Shown here piece by piece: positions 35,158 to 44,277 of a stretch of DNA of 64,000 nt; the first letter of the stretch is position 1, and each line of letters opens with the position of its first letter. The stretch is from Natronolimnobius sp. AArcel1. GTDB lineage: Archaea; Halobacteriota; Halobacteria; Halobacteriales; Natrialbaceae. The notes below the pieces were generated by a model, which saw only the letters and a program-made list of their open reading frames with translations, had not been told where the DNA came from and searched no databases. The DNA is taken from assembly GCF_011043775.1 (NCBI RefSeq), contig NZ_JAAKXY010000005.1, positions 1 through 64,000 of the forward strand, written 5' to 3'. Both the position numbers and the translations under genes were made by a program.

Positions 35158-35167
35158 AGCTATAATT
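35158..35167 (+). promoter_or_regulatory. TATA box of a leaderless dehydrogenase gene
   Basis: gctataattg centred about 28 bases before the ATG at 35191. It follows the same spacing as the promoters of 24813, 33190 and 36190. Confidence 0.55.
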
Positions 35168-35190
35168 GGTTCCACTCGGAGTTTTTTCGT

Positions 35191-36072
35191 ATGGCAATCG
35201 AGAACGTGGCCGTTACCGGCGGCAACGGAAAAATCGGTGAGGCGATCATCAAGCACCTGAACGAGCACGGCTACTACACGATCAACATCGCCCGCGGGAA
35301 ACAGCGCGAGGATGTCTCAGACGAGTACCGAACGACTGATTTGCTCGACGCCGGCGAAGTGTACGGCTCGATCGCCCGCAGCGATGCCGACGCCATCATC
35401 CATATGGGGACGATTCCGTGGCCGACAGAACACCCCGGCTACGTCACCTACGAGAGCAACGTCATGTCATCATATCACATCCTCGAGGCAGCCCACGAAC
35501 TTGGCCTCGAATCGATTGTTTTGGCCTCGAGCATCAACGTACTCGGCTGTGCCTACCAGGACGCCCCCGTTGAGGTGTTCTCCCTGCCGATGGACGAGGA
35601 ACATCCGGTGACGCCACGAGATCCGTACGCGATGGCGAAACACGCGATCGAAATCACGGCTGACGGCTTCGGTCGGCTGCCCGATACGCCACAGATCGCG
35701 TCGCTTCGGTACCCGTGGGTCGCGACCGAAGATGAGATGAGAGAGACCTTCGTCGAGAAGCCGCGAGATCTCGAGGGGTTGCGTGAAGCCTGGCACCACA
35801 CTACCCGCGACGTGTTGTTCTCATACCTCCACATCGACGATGGGGCTGAAGTTGCCCGCCTCGCGATGGAAGCCGATTTCGACGGCCACGAACGCTTCTG
35901 GACTGTCGCCGCCGACACGACCGCAGAGGAGCCGAGTGGGGTCATCCTTGAGGAGTATTACCCCGGCGCGGAGGTGCGCGAGGAAATTTCGGGGACAGAG
36001 TCACTCATCTCGATTGACAAAGCGCGTGAGATGCTCGATTGGGAGCCGACACGGAGCTGGCGTGACCTCTGA
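35191..36072 (+). CDS. NAD-dependent epimerase/dehydratase-family oxidoreductase
   Basis: 293 residues from ATG 35191 (MAIENVAVTGGNGKIGEAI). The TGGNGKIG motif opens an extended-SDR Rossmann fold. ADAIIHMGTIPWPTEHPGY, LASSINVLG and the catalytic Tyr-Ala-Met-Ala-Lys follow. The compact size and the GxxGxxG placement resemble uronate dehydrogenases (oxidation of glucuronate or galacturonate to the lactone) as much as UDP-sugar epimerases. With a lactonase in the same cluster, oxidation of an aldose or uronate to a lactone is a reasonable inference. The gene follows the decayed aldose epimerase gene divergently and is leaderless. Confidence 0.85.
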   Translation: MAIENVAVTGGNGKIGEAIIKHLNEHGYYTINIARGKQREDVSDEYRTTDLLDAGEVYGSIARSDADAIIHMGTIPWPTEHPGYVTYESNVMSSYHILEAAHELGLESIVLASSINVLGCAYQDAPVEVFSLPMDEEHPVTPRDPYAMAKHAIEITADGFGRLPDTPQIASLRYPWVATEDEMRETFVEKPRDLEGLREAWHHTTRDVLFSYLHIDDGAEVARLAMEADFDGHERFWTVAADTTAEEPSGVILEEYYPGAEVREEISGTESLISIDKAREMLDWEPTRSWRDL

Positions 36073-36189
36073 ATCTCGGGAAGCGCCGCAATTTGGGGTA
36101 GCCCCTCCGCATGACTGTGCCGATTGATTGAGAAAATATTTCATGGCTTACATAATCTTTATTCTGGTACCATGAGAAGTATTGACCCG

Positions 36190-36957
36190 ATGTCGGTACT
36201 AGAGCAGTTCAACCTAGACGGAGACACAGCGATCGTAACCGGCGGAAACCGTGGAATCGGCAAGGCGATGGCTACCGGACTGTCCGAAATGGGTGCAAAT
36301 GTCGTCATCGCGAATCGGGACGGCGAGGCGGGCCAGCAGGCAGCGGACGAAATCGCCTCAACAACTGATCAGGAGACGCGAGCGGTGCCAACCGACGTGA
36401 CCGACGAGGATTCCGTCGTCGCGCTGGTCGATGAAACCGTCGACGCGTTTGATTCTGTCGATGTGTTGATCAACAACGCAGGCGTTGCGTTCCACAAAGC
36501 CGCCGAGGAGAAGTCCCTCGAGGAGTGGCAGACGACGATTGACATTAATCTCACTGGTGCATTCTGCTGTGCGAAGTACGCCGGCCTCGAGATGATCGAC
36601 TCGGGCGGGGGCTCAATCATCAATGTTTCCTCGATGTCGGCATTCATCGCGAACTATCCGCAGAAACACGCGGATTATCAGGCCTCGAAAGCTGGACTTG
36701 AGGGATTGAAAACCCAACTCGCGTCGGAGTGGGCCGAGTACGGCATTCGTGTCAATAACATCAATCCCGGTTACGTCAATACAGGGATTCTCTCGGATGA
36801 TCCGGAGGAGCGCCAGACATGGAAGGACGAGATGTTGCAGACTGAGTTCGCAAAACCGGAAGATATCGCGCCGCTCGCGGTTTATCTTGCCTCCGATGCC
36901 TCATCGTATGTCACCGGCGAATCGGTCACCATTGACGGCGGGTACACGGTTCGGTAG
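36190..36957 (+). CDS. Classical SDR oxidoreductase (paralogue of 32207-32986)
   Basis: 255 residues from ATG 36190 (MSVLEQFNLDGDTAIVTGG). Upstream in-frame Mets at 36172 and 36124 exist. 36190 is preferred because the paralogue at 32986 begins with the same seven residues and a TATA-like tctttattct (36157-36166) lies 26-28 bases upstream. It has TGGNRGIG, NNAG, SSMSAFIANYP, Tyr-Gln-Ala-Ser-Lys and VTGESVTIDGGYTVR at the end. It is close to the minus-strand SDR over its whole length, showing a duplication inside the cluster. Members resemble gluconate 5-dehydrogenase-like enzymes. Confidence 0.9.
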   Translation: MSVLEQFNLDGDTAIVTGGNRGIGKAMATGLSEMGANVVIANRDGEAGQQAADEIASTTDQETRAVPTDVTDEDSVVALVDETVDAFDSVDVLINNAGVAFHKAAEEKSLEEWQTTIDINLTGAFCCAKYAGLEMIDSGGGSIINVSSMSAFIANYPQKHADYQASKAGLEGLKTQLASEWAEYGIRVNNINPGYVNTGILSDDPEERQTWKDEMLQTEFAKPEDIAPLAVYLASDASSYVTGESVTIDGGYTVR

Positions 36958-37125
36958 AGTTTCAGGTGGCACGGAGCACATTTCTTGTGGCAATTGTGGT
37001 TCTTCGACGGTTCGGCCGACTCCGACCGTATCGGCCCTACTCACAGAACGTTGTCGAAACCACAGCTGAGCGCGGCTAAGGTAAACATTTACATGGATGT
37101 CTTTCGTGATATTGTACCATAGCCC

Positions 37126-38250
37126 ATGAAAACGAGAGCCGTTGTGATGCAAGAACCCGGCGAGTTCGACGTACAGGAGTTTGAGTTGCCTGAACTTGGA
37201 CCGAACGACGTATTGATGCGCGTCGAACTCAACGGGGTCTGTGGGACCGATATTCACATCAATGAAGGCGGAATGGATCTGGACTTCCCTGTCCTCCCCG
37301 GCCACGAGTTCGCCGGACGGGTCGAGGAACTCGGTGGGAGCGTCGAGAACGACGCCCGTGGGAGGCCCCTCAAGGAGGGTGACCCTATCACGGCGATTCC
37401 GTTCTGGCCAGTCGAAGACGACTGGTATTCGGAGAACGTCCCGACCCGCGAGGTGTTGTTTGAAGGGATTACGGGTCTCGGTATGGCACCTACGGAAACG
37501 GGTAATGTCGGCGGTATGAGCGAGTACATGGTGCTGCCCGAGGAGGCAGACGTGTATCGTCTCCCCGAGGACATGAATCCTGACCTTGGTGCGCTTGCGG
37601 AGCCGCTTTCGATTGGTGTTCGCGCGTACGAACGCGCTACGATGCCGGGATTCCCGGACGTCAACGAGGGCGTCGGCCTTGGCAGTAGTGTGGCCGTGCA
37701 GGGTGCGGGTACGATCGGCCTCCTAACGATCGCAGCCGCCCACGCCGGCGGTTCCGGCCAGATTATCGCGATCGATGCCATTGAAGAACGCCTCGAGTTG
37801 GCCCGGAAATTCGGCGCGACGGATACTGTCAACATCGCTGAGTACGACGGCGAAGACGAGATTGTCGCCGCGGTCAAAGCCAAAACCGACAGTGGCCATG
37901 GACCCACCGCGGTGATTGAGGCGACCGGCATTCCACAAACCGTTCGCCAGGCGATCGAAATCCCCCACGATGGTGGTATCTTCGTTGAGGCAGGTCACTA
38001 CGCCTACAACGGGGAAGTCGAGATCAATCCGACCCGGATTGTCCAAAAGGAACTGACAATCATTGGTAGCAAGGCCGCACCTGCGAGCCAGTTCAAGACC
38101 GCTGTCGAACTTCTCCCGCGATTGGCCGAGGAGATGCCACTCGAGGACCTGTTCAACCACCGAGTGTCGATCGATGACGTTGCAGACGCCTACGAAACCC
38201 AGGCTGCCGGAAACGCGCTTCGGGCGTCGATTCATCCACACGGCGTATAA
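37126..38250 (+). CDS. Zinc-dependent sugar/alcohol dehydrogenase (MDR family) without structural zinc site
   Basis: 374 residues. The catalytic zinc site is present: NGVCGTDIHINEG supplies Cys, and PGHEFAGRVEELGG supplies His and Glu. The cofactor domain has GAGTIGLLTIAAA and an acidic residue after the second strand (IAIDAIEERLELA), favouring NAD. The four-Cys structural-zinc loop typical of threonine and sorbitol dehydrogenases is absent: the loop between residues 85 and 130 has no cysteine. The ALAEPLSIGVRAYERA segment matches the family. It probably oxidises a sugar, polyol or hydroxy acid. A TATA-like tttacat (about 37094) gives a short leader. Confidence 0.9.
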   Translation: MKTRAVVMQEPGEFDVQEFELPELGPNDVLMRVELNGVCGTDIHINEGGMDLDFPVLPGHEFAGRVEELGGSVENDARGRPLKEGDPITAIPFWPVEDDWYSENVPTREVLFEGITGLGMAPTETGNVGGMSEYMVLPEEADVYRLPEDMNPDLGALAEPLSIGVRAYERATMPGFPDVNEGVGLGSSVAVQGAGTIGLLTIAAAHAGGSGQIIAIDAIEERLELARKFGATDTVNIAEYDGEDEIVAAVKAKTDSGHGPTAVIEATGIPQTVRQAIEIPHDGGIFVEAGHYAYNGEVEINPTRIVQKELTIIGSKAAPASQFKTAVELLPRLAEEMPLEDLFNHRVSIDDVADAYETQAAGNALRASIHPHGV

Positions 38251-39524
38251 GCCTCCTCTAATCACGGGAGAGAGAAACGACACAGGGATACCGCTGTGGG
38301 TGTGCTACAGGGAAATGAAAAGTGGCGGTCACGCTCGTGAGGTGAGCCGAACGACACTAGCCACAAACCGTATGCAGATCGGGGGTGACGACGATGTTTT
38401 TAGATTCACGCTCTTTGCAGCGTGTTTCGACTCGGCGACCGTTGGTTCCGGCTTAGGTGTGGGACTGCTTAGTCTCATACTTGCTCAAGATGCGCTTAGC
38501 TTCGTCACTATCACAGAATAACCATGTCGACTGTCAGAGAGACGAGTTCGTCACTCAAGAGCCAGAAATCAACCCATACGTTGCCAAGACTACATTTCAC
38601 TTCCTGACGTATCGGTCTTGCCGTTAACCAGCTGTGGTTGGATACTGTAGCAGAAGTGTCCTGTCCGAAAGAGGGCGAAGACTAACCCGAACACGAGCAG
38701 CATGAATCGGTCGTCAGTTCGTCTTGAAATCTATGCAGATTAACGAATACGCGACAGATAGCTAATATAGGGTGCTGTGGTCGATCATACACTAACCATT
38801 GGCTGATATATTCAATAGCACACGACGGATGGTTTTCTCAAAAGATGGATTCGGACTGGTGTCCAATACAGTTGAACAACCAGATATTGTTGACAACACG
38901 CACACCATTTATGACGATTAAATAACTATCTCTATAGATATACGTCGTTTGTTGCTATCCTCCACTGCAAGAGCAGTTTTCGATAAACAACGAATTTGAT
39001 AAGGTGTGATGGCCCGAACGTTCACGAGCGGTTCGATTCAGTTTGCTTTGAGTCAATCCAATTACTAAGGCACCCCGTGATGCCTGTTTTCGGCCGGATA
39101 CCACCACGATCGAGTGTAGTGTCTGCACTTTCAATATTAATGGATGTCTTTTCGATATATTGACCATAATACGGACGTACCTATGTAAACCATAGCCAAT
39201 TTGATCGGATATTCGGTCCGTTGCTCTTTGTTTTACCCGTAACTCGTATGAGATTGCTTTACCTGTCTCACCTAAATGGTATTTTCTGACATAATCTTCT
39301 TTATTACTTATATAGAAATCGATGGGACTAAGATGCACCCGCTCCAATCGACATGATGTGTCCAACTAAGTTGACCAAGTGTTTATGTTGATTGGACGGG
39401 TTGGGAATAAATCAAACGCGTGATGGGTATATTATGGCGGATATAATCAATTAATTCGAAGTAATAATATGATCGTTGGCTTGATCTGCGGCGAGTCAAT
39501 TCCAGGGGACTCTGTAACAAGCGA
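38251..39524. other. 1.27-kb gene-free, AT-rich region
   Basis: No convincing gene on either strand; open frames are short, basic and Cys- or Ser-rich. It contains a likely relic promoter at about 39141-39170 (atggatgtctttt...gaccataa) that resembles the DNA just before the Zn-dehydrogenase gene (37093-37121). This suggests that a duplicated cluster segment has decayed here. Confidence 0.5.
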
Positions 39525-39690
39525 TCACTTGCGGGCGCTCCGCTGACTGCTCACCTACGAGTTATGGAAGCAGTCAACGCACATTTTGAAGGTGTGAAAT
39601 GACTTTTCGATGAGGTTTCGGTCCGTATAGTCAACCGGACTGTTCAGTTCTAATTGAGCAAAGGCAATCCGATAGCCAAATAGAACTCTT
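39525..39690 (-). mobile_element. Internal fragment of a decayed IS6-type transposase
   Basis: The plus-strand DNA (gggcgctccgctgactg, then catttcaaaat-like codons in reverse) aligns with the inverted copy at 54010-54170 over the segment from the Arg-Ser-Ala-Arg codons to the Phe-Gly-Tyr codons. It carries several substitutions and stops. Both transposase ends are missing. Confidence 0.6.
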
Positions 39691-39714
39691 GTCACACCGT
39701 GATGATCGTACTTT

Positions 39715-40584
39715 CCGAATTACCTCCCCGTTCGTAGTTGGTGATTGCAACAACGAGGCGAAGGCACAGCGCAAGAAACACCTGCACTCGTGCGTTCACG
39801 CGGCCCCGGGCGTGTGTTCGACCGAGGCTACAGTCCTTGACTGATTCGTTAGTTCGTTCGATGCCCGTCCCTTGGTTGACCGTCTCGTCTAGCGTCGATT
39901 GATTCAGTTGAACGTCTTCGTTACGTTCCTCAATGCGGTTTTCGACCCTGTAATCGATTTTTTGGGACCTCAGTGTTTCGCGGGTTATATCAGGTGACTG
40001 GCACCGAGCATCAACACCGCCGTCTCTTCTGGGGCTTGTTTGCTCTCGATGAATTCAGCTGCAATCGGTATCTTCGAACGGGTCAAAACGATCGTGCAGC
40101 CATAGCCGTAGTAGTACTCTTCAGCCGTTGGATCGTAGCATTTCGATGCGTCTGGATCGGTAGGCATCGCTCTCACGTCTGTCGAATCAATCGAGTAGGT
40201 CAAGTCGAGCAGGCCTCGCGAGATGGCCTGCTCGACGAAGTGGTCGAAAACCTCGTCAACGACGTGTTTGAGGTCAGTAAGAAAGCGATCGACCGCGTCT
40301 CTCGGCGGCGGTTGATCGAAACCACAGTTGAGCCAGACAACTATGTTGTTCAGTTCTCGCGCAACCGGACGAATGCCGTAGATGGTCTTGTAGTACCAGC
40401 AGAAACTCACGTATCATCTCGGGTGGTTTGTGATCTCGTGTTTGCCCCGTCTCCGCCGGGGCGAACACGTCGAACTCTTCGAGAAACTCGAAGGAGAGAT
40501 GCTCAACCAACGTAGCGTCTCCGTCTCAACGACATTGAAATACGTCTCTACCGTAGGATTCTTTTGTAGGGTCGCTGGGCTCAT
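39715..40584 (-). pseudogene. Decayed DDE transposase of an IS5-type haloarchaeal element
   Basis: It starts at ATG 40584 (Met-Ser-Pro-Ala-Thr-Leu). Frameshifts occur near 40500 and near 40410. The middle part reads VARELNNIVVWLNCGFDQPP, LTYSIDSTDVRAMPTDPDAS (first catalytic Asp) and AEEYYYGYGCTIVLTRSKIP. After ESKQAPEETA about 50 residues are missing, including the second Asp region, and the frame resumes with DYRVENRIEER to the NYERGGN end. The Glu region (VKDCSLGRTHARGRV) is recognisable. It therefore has two frameshifts and an internal deletion and is inactive. It lies directly against the IS6 remnant at 39525-39690. Confidence 0.75.
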
Positions 40585-41414
40585 ACCACTTCAGCGTTCA
40601 CCCTGCTCTCTGGTATGAGAACTGTTCTATGACACCCTCAAACAAAAGTGATTCTCGATTTAACAGTTTGACAAGTGATCCATCTTTGCTCCACCTACTG
40701 ATTAAATACGCTAATTCAGTCGGATTATCGATAGTCCAGACTACATCACAATCAAATCATACCGCTCGTCTATACGAAGTCGGGACCTGCGCTAGCTATA
40801 CACCAATTGGCAAAGTGACCGGGTACGATTTACGAGAGTACCCTTGTAATCCAAATTTGAACTCCTACAATATCATTGGAAATCCAATACTATCTGTTAT
40901 TATTATTTACTCTTTTTTATACTTGGACTCTACTAGCACTCAAACCAAAAAACGTTGGACATAGTGGGGGGCAAATTGATATATGGATTATATGTGTTGG
41001 GGCATTAGACATCCTGATTAAAATACCAATTCAGATACTTACTTAGCAAGAGGTTGCAATAGAGAGCCTATATATTGTTTCTAAAACACATACACAATAT
41101 CCAGATAGATCTCATAAATATTCTAATGTTATTGTCCTATGGGAGAGACCAAATTCTTGCTTATACCCTGTTTGCACCCGGGTATTACTGACCCCTATTA
41201 TATTCCCCGATGACACTGATTTCGTCTGTTGAAACCTCGAGTATCATGACCTCATGTTAGTGGGGCCCTCAGTATGGTATTGCAGAAACCTACATCGAGA
41301 ATCACTTACTTCGCATAAACGCACCCAGTGAGGATCCGTTTTGACAAAAGTGGAAGCTGTGAGTCTCGACTGGCCCAAACACATATATACTACTAACATA
41401 AACTATAATCTGCA
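40585..41414. other. 830-base AT-rich gap before the second ABC locus
   Basis: Low GC; one 111-codon frame (40629-40964, plus) is uncharged and Ser/Thr/Tyr-rich and not credible as a haloarchaeal gene. The promoter of the binding-protein gene is at the right end: atatata at 41383-41389, about 28 bases before ATG 41415. Confidence 0.5.
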
Positions 41415-43229
41415 ATGGTAGATGAAAGCATAGCAACCAGTAGCATGATCAAGTCAATGAAACGTAGAAGGATTCTACAAACAGCTGGAGTAGTGGGTCT
41501 TACAGGCCTCGCAGGCTGTTTCAGTGACGAGGGGGGTGATGACGACTCTACGGGGGGTGACGAACTCCCTGATACGGAAGAGGTTGAGTTCGTTGATACA
41601 GAATTCGTGACACCGACCGTGGTGCAGCCAGATAACATCCAGTTCAATCCGTACAACGATAATAATTACTCGTGGCGGGTGGGTCTGGTACTTTTCGACG
41701 ATCTAGTGTACCAAGAGAAATACAACAACACATTCGAACCTGGTGTTGTGACTGATTGGGCCGTTACGGAAGAGGATGTCTCTCTCGACATTCGTGAGGG
41801 ACTCTCCTGGCACAATGGAACTGATATTACGGCTGAGGACGTGGTTCGCAAACTCAGACTAGAGTTGCATGACGGAAGTAATCTCGGAAACTACATTGAT
41901 ATTGACACGATCGTAGCCTCTGACGATCACACGGTGGAGATGGAGTTCGATCAACCGTTGGGCGAGACGATGCTGCTCAACTTTTTAATGGAAATTACGC
42001 TGGATACGCCTGAAACGTACTATCAGGAGTTTTTGGAAGACTTCGAAGATGGTGGTGACGGAGAAAACGCTGATGGTGAAACGCTTGCAGAGTACACCAT
42101 CGAAGACCCAATTGGAAGCGGACCGTTTGCTTTTGATCAAACCGTCGAGCAAGAACTCCACCTCGAGTTGTATGAAGCGCACCCTGATGCCGATAACATC
42201 AATTTTTCAGGGTACCACTTTCGGTTTCTCGATACCAACGAAGGACGTTGGCAGGAAATCGGAGAGGGTCAAATTGACGGACTCCACAGCGTGTTTACGC
42301 CACCAAACATCGTGGATGGGTTCCCAGACCACGTCCAAGAGTTTAGGCTCGACGCCAACTACGGAATGGGAATCTTGTGGAACCACGATCACAAACATTT
42401 CGGGCAGCGTGAGGTCCGTCAAGCGATTGCGCACGTAATCGATCGTGAGACGACAGCGGCGAATGCTGGTCCTGACACCGAAGAACCGGTGAACACGCCA
42501 ACCGGGATTTTGGGTAATCATGACGACACTGCAGACGAGTGGCTCGGTGATTATGCTGAGGACTTCGAACAGTACGATCAAGACACTGATCGTGCGGCCG
42601 AACTCCTCGAAAGCGCCGGATTCCAGCGTGATGATGGAACCTGGTATGATGAAGACGACGATCCCCTTGAGTTCCCTGTGAAAGCCCCCGCAGGGTACAG
42701 CGATTGGGTTGACGCGATTCAAACGTTTAATGACCATCTGAACGATTTCGGGATTCAAGCAGAGTTCGTCTCTCGGGACGAGGCTGCTTTCTGGGGCCAA
42801 GATATCTACGGTGATGAAGGCTTTGACGTCGCCCTTCACGAGTGGGCAAACGTGCAACGCCATCCGTATTTCAGCCTCGAGTGGCTCCTTGACAGCGGGG
42901 ATAACGAAACCGTTCGAAATTACGATGACAGCGAGATTGAGCTGCCTCCGGTTGGTGAGGACAGCGGATCGGAGACGTTTGTTCCGGCTGAGGATCTCCA
43001 GAACCTTGCCATGGCAGATGAGACTGAAGAAGAGCGCGAGTACGCGCAACGACTTGCTTGGGTAGTCAATCAAGACCTCGTGATGCACCCCATCATGGAA
43101 AAACAGGATCAATCATTTATTTCGACGGATCGGTTCATGACGACCTCTCTTGATGACCCGGATGCCCACGTCGACTTCCCGACTACGTATTTGCTCCGGC
43201 AGGGTAAACTGGTTGCCAGAGAAGAATGA
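41415..43229 (+). CDS. Solute-binding lipoprotein of the peptide/oligosaccharide family (SBP family 5)
   Basis: 604 residues. ATG 41415 is favoured because the TATA box atatata lies about 28 bases upstream; internal Mets at 41445 and 41457 are possible. The Tat lipoprotein signal is KRRRILQTAGVVGLTGLAGC, then an acidic linker. The domain order is the normal one: SLDIREGLSWHNGTDITAED early, DPIGSGPFAFDQTVEQE in the middle, AAELLESAGFQRDDGTWYDE, and the distal lobe YSDWVDAIQTFNDHLNDFG at the end. It is the first gene of the ABC operon, 25 bases before the first permease. Family members bind peptides, cello- or laminari-oligosaccharides and other sugars. The neighbouring GH3 and GH81 enzymes suggest beta-glucan oligosaccharides. 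Confidence 0.92.
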   Translation: MVDESIATSSMIKSMKRRRILQTAGVVGLTGLAGCFSDEGGDDDSTGGDELPDTEEVEFVDTEFVTPTVVQPDNIQFNPYNDNNYSWRVGLVLFDDLVYQEKYNNTFEPGVVTDWAVTEEDVSLDIREGLSWHNGTDITAEDVVRKLRLELHDGSNLGNYIDIDTIVASDDHTVEMEFDQPLGETMLLNFLMEITLDTPETYYQEFLEDFEDGGDGENADGETLAEYTIEDPIGSGPFAFDQTVEQELHLELYEAHPDADNINFSGYHFRFLDTNEGRWQEIGEGQIDGLHSVFTPPNIVDGFPDHVQEFRLDANYGMGILWNHDHKHFGQREVRQAIAHVIDRETTAANAGPDTEEPVNTPTGILGNHDDTADEWLGDYAEDFEQYDQDTDRAAELLESAGFQRDDGTWYDEDDDPLEFPVKAPAGYSDWVDAIQTFNDHLNDFGIQAEFVSRDEAAFWGQDIYGDEGFDVALHEWANVQRHPYFSLEWLLDSGDNETVRNYDDSEIELPPVGEDSGSETFVPAEDLQNLAMADETEEEREYAQRLAWVVNQDLVMHPIMEKQDQSFISTDRFMTTSLDDPDAHVDFPTTYLLRQGKLVAREE

Positions 43230-43254
43230 ACGTCAAGAGCACTGAGAGAAACAT

Positions 43255-44277
43255 ATGAAACGATACCTCGTAGAACGCACCGTACAACTGGTATGTACCA
43301 TCTTCGCGGTGATGACCCTGACGTTCTTCTTGATCCGGTTACTTCCTGGTGGACCAGCAGATGCCCTACGAGCAAATCTCCTCCAGAATAATCCGGAGAT
43401 GAGTGCCGATCAGATCAATCGACGCGTCGAAGCACAACTGAATATCATGCCCGATGAGCCGCTCTACATCCAGTACGTCTCGTACGTCTCTGACCTGTTG
43501 CGTGGGGATATGGGGGAATCCATGTCACAGGGGAGTCCTGTTACGGAAGTGATTGCTAATGCGGCCCCGTGGACGATTTTTTTCATCGGAACGGGTGTCA
43601 CAGTCGCATTCGTGCTCGGGATTTCATCTGGGGCAATTATGGCTTACCGCGAAGGCAGTAGGTTCGATAGCGGATCAACTGTCACGGCAATCTTGATGAA
43701 TTCTATCCCAGACTACATCTACGGGCTCATCTTCCTTTGGTTGCTGTCGTATCAACTCGAGGTCTTCCCAACTGGAGGACGTTATTCCAGTACGACAGAG
43801 GCCACGGTTACCCCCCTTGCACCGATCGAAACGCTCACATTCTTTGGGGACGCACTCTGGCATGCTGCGTTGCCAATCACCTCTATCGTTTTGGTCGCTT
43901 GGGGCGGCTGGGCCCTCGGGATGCGTGGAAACAGCATCCAGATTCTCGGTGAAGACTACCTTCGTGTTGCCCGTCTCCGTGGGCTACCACAGCGTCGGAT
44001 CGCGTTACGGTACGTCGGTCGCAATGCGGTGCTTCCGATGTACACGTCAATGTTGATTACGATTGGCTTCCTGCTCGGTGGATCGATTATCATCGAACAG
44101 GTGTTTAGTTATCCCGGGATGGGGTACTATATGATCGAGGCGCTGCAGCAACGCGATTATCCGCTGATGATGGGCGTATTCCTTGTCATCACGATCACTG
44201 TTGCAATCGCTGTATACATCGCTGACCTTACCTACGGGCTGATTGACCCACGTGCAAGTGTTGGTGATATACAATGA
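43255..44277 (+). CDS. ABC importer permease, DppB/OppB type
   Basis: 340 residues with six helices. The first helix begins at residue 9 (TVQLVCTIFAVMTLTFFLI), followed by RLLPGGPADALRANL. The coupling loop is VARLRGLPQRRIALRYVGRN, and the end has SYPGMGYYMIEALQQRDYP, all as in DppB/OppB. It is preceded by the binding-protein gene by 25 bases and overlaps the next permease by four bases (ATGA). It forms the channel of the second importer of the window, clearly distinct in sequence from the first (28045). Confidence 0.92.
   Translation: MKRYLVERTVQLVCTIFAVMTLTFFLIRLLPGGPADALRANLLQNNPEMSADQINRRVEAQLNIMPDEPLYIQYVSYVSDLLRGDMGESMSQGSPVTEVIANAAPWTIFFIGTGVTVAFVLGISSGAIMAYREGSRFDSGSTVTAILMNSIPDYIYGLIFLWLLSYQLEVFPTGGRYSSTTEATVTPLAPIETLTFFGDALWHAALPITSIVLVAWGGWALGMRGNSIQILGEDYLRVARLRGLPQRRIALRYVGRNAVLPMYTSMLITIGFLLGGSIIIEQVFSYPGMGYYMIEALQQRDYPLMMGVFLVITITVAIAVYIADLTYGLIDPRASVGDIQ

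Noticed and set aside
38955-39365. 136-codon minus-strand frame
   Set aside because: Basic composition and no recognisable motif in a region of low coding potential.
40629-40964. 111-codon frame in AT-rich DNA
   Set aside because: Ser/Thr/Tyr/Asn-rich with few acidic residues, unlike neighbouring genes; lies among decayed transposases.
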